This document shows, piece after piece, positions 1 to 7,654 of a stretch of 64,000 bases of DNA. Numbering within the stretch: the first letter of the stretch is position 1; each line of letters begins with the position of its first letter. The DNA comes from DASZCR01 sp964246705 (lineage in GTDB: Bacteria > Acidobacteriota > Blastocatellia > Pyrinomonadales > Pyrinomonadaceae). A program made the position numbers and the translations under genes. The DNA is taken from contig CAXTRQ010000003.1 of NCBI GenBank assembly GCA_964246705.1, forward strand, positions 1 through 64,000, written 5' to 3'. Below the pieces are notes generated by a model that did no database searches, was not told the origin of the DNA, and saw nothing but the letters and a program-made list of their open reading frames with translations.

Positions 1-2
1 CC

Positions 3-1454
3 GACAACCTCGCCTACCTCATCTACACCTCAGGCTCAACCGGCGCTCCCAAAGGTGTCCTCATTGAGCATCATAGCGTCGTTAATTACCTCTCATGGTG
101 CACACACGCTTACAACGTCTCGACCGGCGACGGCGTGCCTCTGCATTCTCCGCTCAGCTTTGACCTAAGTGTGACTAGCCTTTTCTCTCCCTTACTCGTC
201 GGACAGAGACTCATCCTACTGGCCGAATCGCATGGAGTAGCCGCCCTAGGGTCGGCTCTTCGGCAAGAGGGCTGCATGAGCGTAGTCAAGCTGACGCCTG
301 CCCATCTTGAGTTGTTAAGCCAGATGATCGGAGCGAAGGAGGCAGCCCGGTGCACGCACACGTTTGTCGTCGGGGGAGAGGCGCTGGGTTGGGAGCAAGT
401 GAGGTTTTGGGAGGAGCACGCGCCGCAGACGCGTATCGTCAACGAGTATGGGCCGACGGAGACAGTGGTGGGATGCTGTGTGTACGAAATGAAGAGCGAG
501 GAGAGGGAGGTAGAAGAGCGGGGAGGGGTGCCGATCGGCAGAGGAATCTGGAACACACAGATGTATGTGCTGGACGAGAGCATGAGGGTAGTGCCGGTGG
601 GAGTGAAAGGGGAGTTGTATATCGGAGGGGATGGAGTGGGGCGAGGGTATCAGAATAGAGGGGGAGAGACGGCGGAGAGGTTTGTGCCAGACATGTATGG
701 AGAGAGAGAAGGAGGAAGGCTGTACCGGACGGGAGATGTGGGGAGATACAAGAGGGACGGACAGATAGAGTACATGGGGCGGATTGATGAGCAGGTGAAG
801 GTGAGAGGATATCGCATCGAGTTGGGAGAGATAGAAGCGGCGCTGATGCAGCACGAGTGGGTGCGAGAAGCGGTCGTGATGGCGAGGGAAGAGGAAAAGA
901 CAGCACATAAGCGACTGGTGGCCTATGTAGTCGGAGATACTACGGGCATCGGGTCGAACTCAATAGACATAGGTGGGGTGCGAGAGTATCTGAGAGAGAA
1001 GCTGCCGGAGTACATGCTCCCGGCTCTGTTTATCACACTGGATGAGTTGCCGCTGACACCCAATGGCAAAGTTGACCGTCGTGCGCTGCCTGCACCCGAT
1101 GACTCTCGCCCCGAGTCGGCAGGCCGGTATGTCGCTCCCGCGACGGCTGCGGAGCGCGTGTTAGCGGACATCTGGTGCAAAATTCTCGGGCTTGAAAAGG
1201 TCGGCATCCATGACAACTTCTTCGACCTCGGGGGGCACTCTCTGCTCGCCACTCAACTCATCTCCCGTATCGAGGAGATTTTCGAGGCAGAACTGCCGTT
1301 GAGTAGCCTCTTCGCTGCCCCAACTCTAAACGGCTTAATCAACTTGCTCGCCCGTTTCTGGGGCGGACGTGAAGCCGTAGAAACAATCGCTCAGACATTT
1401 CTGGATGTCGAGCATCTTTCCGAGGAAGAAGTCCGGCTCAAGTTGCTTGAATAA
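3..1454 (+). CDS. Nonribosomal peptide synthetase, 3' end (A-PCP), truncated by window start
   Basis: The reading frame is open from base 3, so the gene begins outside the window. It enters inside an adenylation domain at core motif A3 (YTSGSTGAPKG), then shows A5 (YGPTET), A7/A8 (TGD, RGYRIELGEIE) and A10 (NGKVDR). A carrier protein follows with the phosphopantetheine serine in DNFFDLGGHSLL near 1210-1240, and a short tail ending in LSEEEVRLKLLE. There is no thioesterase, so this protein hands its peptide on. Reading the ten Stachelhaus positions against GrsA from memory gives D-L-T-K-V-G-E-V-G-K, which resembles Asn/Asp pockets and best fits Asn. The stretch from about 375 to 1015 is markedly purine-rich on the coding strand and uses many AGA/AGG/GGG codons, unlike the gene ends. 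That the protein belongs to the same pathway as the bimodular NRPS downstream is inferred from co-orientation. Confidence 0.93.
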   Translation, partial: DNLAYLIYTSGSTGAPKGVLIEHHSVVNYLSWCTHAYNVSTGDGVPLHSPLSFDLSVTSLFSPLLVGQRLILLAESHGVAALGSALRQEGCMSVVKLTPAHLELLSQMIGAKEAARCTHTFVVGGEALGWEQVRFWEEHAPQTRIVNEYGPTETVVGCCVYEMKSEEREVEERGGVPIGRGIWNTQMYVLDESMRVVPVGVKGELYIGGDGVGRGYQNRGGETAERFVPDMYGEREGGRLYRTGDVGRYKRDGQIEYMGRIDEQVKVRGYRIELGEIEAALMQHEWVREAVVMAREEEKTAHKRLVAYVVGDTTGIGSNSIDIGGVREYLREKLPEYMLPALFITLDELPLTPNGKVDRRALPAPDDSRPESAGRYVAPATAAERVLADIWCKILGLEKVGIHDNFFDLGGHSLLATQLISRIEEIFEAELPLSSLFAAPTLNGLINLLARFWGGREAVETIAQTFLDVEHLSEEEVRLKLLE

Positions 1455-1664
1455 ACAGAGGAATCGCAGCGCCCATCAGTATTACACCTCTCCTTGGCTC
1501 CCTGAGATAGTCAAGTCGAAAGCCCGAAGAGTATAATAAGAAAGCTCGGATAGACCGGTCTCCACCTTCCCACCCCATTATTTAAATCGCGGGCCTTATC
1601 AGCGCTTCAACGACGCTAATAGCACCGCGAATAACTCACGTAGCTTATAAAAGGATTAATCGGA

Positions 1665-2804
1665 ATGAGGAATCGAACCATCTTCTATGCGCTGGCAATA
1701 GGTCTGTCGGCGATGTGCAATTCCACCATCGCACGCCCTTTTCAGAACGCTTCGAGCACTACACAGGCCGTCGGCGACAAGACCGGCCAGAACCGCGTCC
1801 TCGGCGAAGTCACGGCGATTGATCCCGATCACATGCAGATTGATTTGAAGACTAATGAAGGCCAGAACATCGTCTTGAAGCTTGACGACAAGACGCTTTA
1901 CAGACGCGTGCCGCCCGGCGAGACGACGCTGGCGAAGGCGACCGCCATCTCTGTCGGAGACATCAGCGTAGGGGATAGGGTGATTGCGCGCGGCAAACGT
2001 AATGAAGAACAGAAAACTTTATATGCGAGTGCCTTGATCGTCGTCACGAGGGCTGAGATAACGAAGAAACTCGAACATGACCGTGCCGAGTGGCTGAAAC
2101 GCGGCATCTCCGGCGTCGTCACAGCAGTTAATCCTTCGACTCATGAAATCACAGTCTTGACGCGCGAGCGCGAAGAGGCGAAGCCCCTCGTGCTGACGGC
2201 GGGAGAGACGGTTCGCTTCCGCCGCTACGCGCAGAACTCGGTTCGTTTCCTAGATGCTCAACCGAGTTCGTTCGCTGAATTGAAGGTTGGCGATCAGCTT
2301 CGCGCGCTCGGCACGAACAGTGTGGACGGAACACGCTTCGTGCCCGAAGAGGTGGTGTCCGCCACATTCCGCACGATTAGCGGGCAGGTCACCGCCGTTA
2401 ATGTGACGAACAACGAGATACAGGTGAATGATGTTCAGGGTCACCAGCCGATCACCATCGTCGTCACCGGCGAGTCTCTGCTGCGTCGTCTTTCGCCCGG
2501 AGTGATTGACATGATTAAGCAAAATGTTTCGAGCAGTTCCAAGTCTTCAACGAAGTCGCAGAATGCGTCGTCGGGCGGGGATATTCAGGGGAAAATCGAG
2601 CAACTGCCATCACTCACTCTTGCAGACCTCAAGGCGGGCGACTCCGTGCTGATTTCAAGCACGGCTGGTTCCGCGCCCGGGCACGTCACGGCCATCATCA
2701 TTGCAGCGGGAGCCCAAAGCCTGCTGCAATGGCAAGCGCAACAATCGAACAAGCGTGTGTTTACTTTTGGACTCGGACTGCCGGGCGGAAGTCCGATTGA
2801 TTAA
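1665..2804 (+). CDS. Exported DUF5666-type repeat protein
   Basis: This 379-residue protein has a signal-peptide-like N-terminus (basic MRNR, hydrophobic core, Ala-rich exit near residue 24). It then has repeated OB-like beta modules of the kind annotated DUF5666: VLGEVTAIDPDHMQID at about 45, GVVTAVNPSTHEI at about 150 and GQVTAVNVTNNEI at about 240. Each is followed by a pocket segment such as LYRRVPPG or LLRRLSPG and a VGD (or similar) turn. An AAAGGA element lies about 11 bases before the ATG. The biochemical role is unknown. In this family the modules recur in exported proteins of Acidobacteriota and Proteobacteria. It sits 84 bases upstream of the TonB receptor and between two NRPS genes, so a role in the envelope rather than in peptide synthesis is more likely. 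Confidence 0.8.
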   Translation: MRNRTIFYALAIGLSAMCNSTIARPFQNASSTTQAVGDKTGQNRVLGEVTAIDPDHMQIDLKTNEGQNIVLKLDDKTLYRRVPPGETTLAKATAISVGDISVGDRVIARGKRNEEQKTLYASALIVVTRAEITKKLEHDRAEWLKRGISGVVTAVNPSTHEITVLTREREEAKPLVLTAGETVRFRRYAQNSVRFLDAQPSSFAELKVGDQLRALGTNSVDGTRFVPEEVVSATFRTISGQVTAVNVTNNEIQVNDVQGHQPITIVVTGESLLRRLSPGVIDMIKQNVSSSSKSSTKSQNASSGGDIQGKIEQLPSLTLADLKAGDSVLISSTAGSAPGHVTAIIIAAGAQSLLQWQAQQSNKRVFTFGLGLPGGSPID

Positions 2805-2888
2805 TCGAGCACACATTTGAAATAAAAAGCCCAGTGAGGGTGCTAGGTATTCTCACTAACTAGCGACTCTAATTCGGGGGTAACTCTC

Positions 2889-5630
2889 ATGCGAGCATTT
2901 CAGGGACAGGTAAGTTGTTTCCTCACTTTTGTTTTAGTCATCACGCTCGGTGGTTTCAGTGTTCTCGCGCAACAGAATACGAGCATATTGCGCGGTCAGG
3001 TTTTGGATAGCGCGGGCAGCGTCGTCGTCGGCGCGACCGTGACGGCAGTTGATGCGAGCGGCGTGGGGAAAACTGCCCAGACGAACGGCGAAGGCGTCTA
3101 CGTGATCGGCAATATCCCACCCGGCAAGTATCTCCTGCGCGCTTCGGCAGAAGGCTTCGAGATGTTTGAGAATCCAGAGGTGGATGTTTTAACGAAGCCG
3201 ACCTCTCTCGATATTACGTTAGCTATTATGTTGAAGGAATCTGTGACGGTTGGAGAGACAAACACGCACGTCAATGTAGACCCGGATAATGGCGCAAGCA
3301 CTACGACTCTCACAGGTTCCGACCTGAACATTCTGTCTGACGACCCTGATCAGCTTGCGGCAGACCTTCAAATGATAGCCGGAGGGACGGACGGGCCGAA
3401 TGGGACTTCACTCTTTGTAGACGGCTTCAGCCATGCACGCTTGCCCTCGAAATCGTCGATTCTGGAGGTCAGTGTCAATTCAAACCCTTTTTCCGCCGAA
3501 CATGACGACTTCGGCTTCGGACGTATTGAAATCATCACCAAGCCGGGCGCAGACAAGCCGCACGGTCAAGCCTTTATCAATTTTAACGATGAGAGCCTGA
3601 ACGCACGCAATCCCTTTGGCGATAGGCGTGCTCCTTCACAAACACGCCAATACAGTGGCAGCGTGAGCGGCCCGCTGGTCGCAAAGAAAGCGTCTTACTT
3701 TTTAGACTTTGAGCGCCGCGACATAAATGAAAATGCTTTCGTCGTCGCCAACGTGCTCGACCCTTCACTCTCGGAGCAAAGGTTCAACCAGGTGCTTTTG
3801 ACGCCGCAACGCCGCACCACCTTCTCGGGCCGGTTCGATTATCAGTTGAATGCTAGGAACACGCTTGTCGGGCATTATACGTACTATCTTCTGGGACTCC
3901 GGAATCTGGGCGTCGGCGGCTTCTCGCTGCCCGAGCGTGCTTATGATGCCAATGAGGAGGAGCACGCCATCGAGTTATCAGAGACGAGTGTCGTCAACCC
4001 GTCCATCATCAACTTGGTGCGCTTTCAGTACCAGCATAACCGCAGGATTTTGAACAGCGGCAGTTCCTTGCCGACCGTCAATGTACAGGGCGCTTTCATT
4101 GGCGGTGGCGCGCAGGTGGCAAACGCCTCGAACGTTTCCGACCGCTTTGAATTGCAGAACATTACGACTTGGGTCAATAGTAACCACACTTGGAAGGCAG
4201 GCGGTCGCCTTCGTTATGTGAAGATAACAGACCTTGCGCCGACTAACTTCAATGGGACTTTTATCTTCACCTCTCTCGATCAATACCGTCAGGTGTTGCA
4301 GGGAGTCTCGGGCGCGCGCCCCGCACAGTTTCTACTCAACGCCGGTAATCCGAAAGGGAGCGTAGACCTGTTGGACTTCGGCGGCTTCGCACAGGACGAC
4401 TGGCGCGTGCGTCCAAATCTGACGCTTTCTCTGGGCTTACGATATGAGGCGCAAACGAATATCCATGATAAAGGTGACCTTGCGCCGCGCTTCTCTTTCG
4501 CGTGGGCACCGGGGTCGCAAGCTTCCGGCAAACAGCCAAAGACCGTGCTTCGCGGCGGCGCAGGGCTTTTCTATTACCGCTTCACCGAAGATTTAAGCTT
4601 GCTGACGCAGCGTTTCAACGGCATCAATCAACAGCAGTTCGTCGTCTCAGACCCGTCCTTCTACCCTCACATCCCCTCCCCCGCGAATTTGCAGGCGACG
4701 GGCAATCCGCAGACGGTGAGGCGACTGGCCGACGACGTGAGAGCCACGACGGCCATACGTGCAACCTTGAGTGTCGAGCGCCAGTTGCCGCGGAACACGA
4801 CGTTGAGCGTCTCTTATATTTTCAAGCGCGACTTAGGTTACCCCATCTCGCGCAACATCAATGCGCCGCTGCCGGGGACTTTCGTTGAAGATGACCCAAG
4901 CAGTGGGACGCGTCCATTTGGGAATGCCGGTAACATCTTTCTGTTCGAGCCGTCGGGCGTGCTCAAAAGTCATACGCTGCTTTTCGTCCTCAACACTCGC
5001 TTCAATAAGAAAGTGTCCATGTTCGGGCAATTCCGTCTGCGCAGGGAATATGCTAATAACGACGACTCGTTCACCGTACCTGCCAATTCCTATGACCTGA
5101 GTTCGGAATACAGTCCTGATACGAACACCCCGACCGTCTTCGCTTTCGCGGGCGCGACCTATTCCGCGCCGTGGGGCATCGCCTGGAACACGACGGTTAG
5201 GTATCTGTCAGGTCGAAGGTTCAACATCACGACGGGGCGCGATACGAACGGCGATACGAGCTTCACAGATCGCCCCGCACTCGCTACAGACCTCTCCAAG
5301 CCCGGTATCATTCGCACGCGTTTCGGTAATTTCGACTCGAACCCCGGCCCGGGGCAAGAAATCATCGGGCGCAACTTTGGTACTGGCCCGGACTTACTGA
5401 ATATCAGTATGCGCCTCAGCAAGGTCTTCCGCTTCGGTAAGACGGCGGCCAACAACAAGAGCGCGGAGAGACCCTACAGTATGACGTTTTCGTTACTCGC
5501 AGAGAACCTCTTCAATCATACCAACCCAGGCCCCGTGATCGGCAATCTCAGTTCATCCCTCTTCGGTCAATCAATCTCTTCACAGGGAACACAGCGCCGC
5601 ATCAGCGCACAGGCCCGGTTCAGTTTCTAA
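2889..5630 (+). CDS. TonB-dependent outer-membrane receptor with CarboxypepD_reg-like domain
   Basis: This 913-residue protein has a signal peptide (about 1-27, ending VLAQ). A carboxypeptidase-regulatory-like beta-sandwich follows at about 32-105 (ILRGQVLDSAGSVVVGATV and the later GVYVIGNIPPGKY). After that come a plug-like segment (about 140-240) and a long beta-barrel with many aromatic-rich alternating strands. The chain ends in a C-terminal phenylalanine (ARFSF), as usual for BamA-assembled barrels. This is the OAR/SusC-like architecture common in Acidobacteriota. No TonB box was convincingly located. The substrate cannot be read from sequence. The position among NRPS genes allows uptake or export of a peptide product such as a siderophore, but these receptors are very numerous in this phylum and the location may be coincidental. 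A run of G's (GGGGG) precedes the ATG by about 10 bases. Confidence 0.88.
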   Translation: MRAFQGQVSCFLTFVLVITLGGFSVLAQQNTSILRGQVLDSAGSVVVGATVTAVDASGVGKTAQTNGEGVYVIGNIPPGKYLLRASAEGFEMFENPEVDVLTKPTSLDITLAIMLKESVTVGETNTHVNVDPDNGASTTTLTGSDLNILSDDPDQLAADLQMIAGGTDGPNGTSLFVDGFSHARLPSKSSILEVSVNSNPFSAEHDDFGFGRIEIITKPGADKPHGQAFINFNDESLNARNPFGDRRAPSQTRQYSGSVSGPLVAKKASYFLDFERRDINENAFVVANVLDPSLSEQRFNQVLLTPQRRTTFSGRFDYQLNARNTLVGHYTYYLLGLRNLGVGGFSLPERAYDANEEEHAIELSETSVVNPSIINLVRFQYQHNRRILNSGSSLPTVNVQGAFIGGGAQVANASNVSDRFELQNITTWVNSNHTWKAGGRLRYVKITDLAPTNFNGTFIFTSLDQYRQVLQGVSGARPAQFLLNAGNPKGSVDLLDFGGFAQDDWRVRPNLTLSLGLRYEAQTNIHDKGDLAPRFSFAWAPGSQASGKQPKTVLRGGAGLFYYRFTEDLSLLTQRFNGINQQQFVVSDPSFYPHIPSPANLQATGNPQTVRRLADDVRATTAIRATLSVERQLPRNTTLSVSYIFKRDLGYPISRNINAPLPGTFVEDDPSSGTRPFGNAGNIFLFEPSGVLKSHTLLFVLNTRFNKKVSMFGQFRLRREYANNDDSFTVPANSYDLSSEYSPDTNTPTVFAFAGATYSAPWGIAWNTTVRYLSGRRFNITTGRDTNGDTSFTDRPALATDLSKPGIIRTRFGNFDSNPGPGQEIIGRNFGTGPDLLNISMRLSKVFRFGKTAANNKSAERPYSMTFSLLAENLFNHTNPGPVIGNLSSSLFGQSISSQGTQRRISAQARFSF

Positions 5631-5746
5631 ATCCGGCAACCGTGGGATAGAACCTCACAAATCCCGCGCTCAATCTTCAAGTCCTCTGATCTATCTTCCG
5701 ACATCGACGAATAACCGAGCTTTCAGCTCATGGAAAAGGAGTAATC

Positions 5747-7363
5747 ATGCTATCTACGGACAATCTCGATTGCATCATCATAGGCCACAATGACATAGAG
5801 TTCGGAACCATCGAAGAACCTCTGAAGAACATGCGAAAACGTTCCGGGGCCTACAACGATCTGAAAGCGAATTCAATCATGTTCAATAATGAGAGAATCA
5901 CTTATATGGACTTGCTGAATCGAGTTTTGATCAAAGCCACAGGCCGCAATCATGAATTGCACGCCTGCGAACTGCCGCATCTCGGCGCTGCTTACTTGAA
6001 AAGCTTCCTGCGCAAACGGAACCTCAACGCCGAAGTGGTTAACTCTTTTAATAACAGGAAAGAACAACTCAGGAAGTTGCTCGCGCAGTCGCCGCAGGCG
6101 GTCGCCATCACGACGACGCTATACGTCGATTACGCTCCGATTGTCGAGATCGTTAATTTCATCAGAGAGCACAACAGCCAGACCAAGATCATCGTGGGCG
6201 GCCCGCACGTCTTCACCATCTGTTCTGATCAGGACGAGATGACACAGAATTATATCTTTCAGGAGATAGGGGCTGATATCTACATCTTCGACTCTCAGGG
6301 GGAGTCGGCGCTCTCGAAAGTGCTGGCTCATTTGCGCGACGGTGAAGACAGGATGAACCTGAGCGGTATCGCAAACCTCGTCTATACGTCCGACAACCAG
6401 ACCTTTCATCGAACGCCCAGACTGGTCGAAGATAATGATATGAATAAGAACGCAGTTGATTGGGGATACTTCGAGCCGGACTACTACACGCCGACCGCTC
6501 AGATGCGCACCGCGCGAAGCTGCGCCTTCAAGTGCTCCTTCTGCCGCTATCCCGCCTTTGCAGGGTCTTTGAACCTCACCAGTCTGGAAGTGATCGAGCA
6601 TGAATTGAAGACGCTCCACGCGGCAGGAACCAAAAACGTCGTCTTCATCGACGATACGTTCAACGTTCCGCTGCCCAGATTCAAAGATATTTGCCGGATG
6701 ATGATAAAGAACAAGTTCGATTTTCAGTGGTTCTCATTTTTCAGGTGCGCCAACGCCGACGACGAAGCCTTCGACCTGATGCAGCAAAGCGGGTGCAAAG
6801 GCGTTTTCCTCGGCATAGAGTCCGGCGACGCGTCCATTTTGAAGAACATGAACAAGTTCGCGGATCCAAACAGATACCGTTACGGCATTCAGAAGCTGAA
6901 AGAGCGCGGCATCATCACCTTCGCCACCATCATCGTTGGCTTTCCCGGCGAGACGCTGGAGACCATCAAGAATACGATGAACTTTCTGATTGAAACTTCC
7001 CCGACGTTTTATCGTCTGGAACTTTACTTTCACTACACGAATGTTCCGATTCACGACCGGGCCGAGGAGCTTGGGATTCACGGCACGGGTTATAGCTGGA
7101 AGCACAACACGATGGATTGGAAGGAAGCCAGTGAGCATTTGCAGCGGATGTACAGAGAGATTGAAGGGCCGCGCGTGCTCCCCGGCTACATGTTCGACTT
7201 CTGGTCTATACCATATCTGATGGGTAAAGGATTCACCATCGAGCAGATTGAGGGATTCGCCGGCGTCGCTCAGGAGTTACTGGTCGAAGGCATGGATGAC
7301 AACGTTATTCCAGCTTCAGCCCTATATGAGCAAAGATTGGTTTCCATTTTTCAGACCAACTGA
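5747..7363 (+). CDS. B12-binding radical SAM enzyme, PhpK-like methyltransferase family
   Basis: This 538-residue protein has an N-terminal cobalamin-binding-like Rossmann region (about 75-200, including AVAITTT and IIVGGPHVF). The radical SAM core follows, with the [4Fe-4S] cysteines C259, C263 and C266 in the pattern SCAFKCSFC. The N-terminus (DCIIIGHND, then SGAYND and TYMDLLN) and the ARSC..KCSFCRYP..AG signature resemble, from memory, the PhpK-type group. That group includes the P-methylase of phosphinothricin biosynthesis and many relatives in NRPS clusters. The expected chemistry is radical methyl transfer from methylcobalamin to an unactivated carbon or phosphorus. There is an excellent AAAGGAG seven bases before the ATG. 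It lies 291 bases upstream of the bimodular NRPS in the same orientation. The substrate is unknown. Carbon methylation of a building block is my preferred inference because no phosphonate gene is visible. Confidence 0.82.
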   Translation: MLSTDNLDCIIIGHNDIEFGTIEEPLKNMRKRSGAYNDLKANSIMFNNERITYMDLLNRVLIKATGRNHELHACELPHLGAAYLKSFLRKRNLNAEVVNSFNNRKEQLRKLLAQSPQAVAITTTLYVDYAPIVEIVNFIREHNSQTKIIVGGPHVFTICSDQDEMTQNYIFQEIGADIYIFDSQGESALSKVLAHLRDGEDRMNLSGIANLVYTSDNQTFHRTPRLVEDNDMNKNAVDWGYFEPDYYTPTAQMRTARSCAFKCSFCRYPAFAGSLNLTSLEVIEHELKTLHAAGTKNVVFIDDTFNVPLPRFKDICRMMIKNKFDFQWFSFFRCANADDEAFDLMQQSGCKGVFLGIESGDASILKNMNKFADPNRYRYGIQKLKERGIITFATIIVGFPGETLETIKNTMNFLIETSPTFYRLELYFHYTNVPIHDRAEELGIHGTGYSWKHNTMDWKEASEHLQRMYREIEGPRVLPGYMFDFWSIPYLMGKGFTIEQIEGFAGVAQELLVEGMDDNVIPASALYEQRLVSIFQTN

Positions 7364-7654
7364 TCCCCGGCCTGCACAGCCATGCCGAGTCATGAACAAC
7401 CAACGCGGATCGCTACGTTCAACCTCCCGAAATAACATCCACGCCGACATTACGCTGTAACGCCCTGTAGCACGCGATTCCTGCGAATCGCAGCGATGGC
7501 ACGCTTCCCCTGCTAACCTGCCGCGCGGCTCATTGCCCACACCCATGTACTGCCTGTGACGTGTGCGTCAAGCGGCTTTTGAAACCGTCCGCAGAACTTT
7601 CTCAACAGGGGGAGACGTGTGCGGACATAGCGAAACAGGATAAGGGTCTAATTC

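Noticed and set aside
315..908. Long minus-strand open frames opposite the first NRPS (also 439-906).
   Set aside because: They lie on the reverse of the purine-rich A-domain stretch, where biased codons suppress stops; no start signal or family character.
7474..7491. Small perfect hairpin GCGATTC-CTGC-GAATCGC before the bimodular NRPS.
   Set aside because: Stem of only seven pairs with no T-tract; no basis to call a terminator or regulator.
7496..7512. TGGCAC...TGC as a possible sigma-54 promoter upstream of the NRPS.
   Set aside because: The spacing between GG and GC is two bases longer than allowed for -24/-12 promoters.
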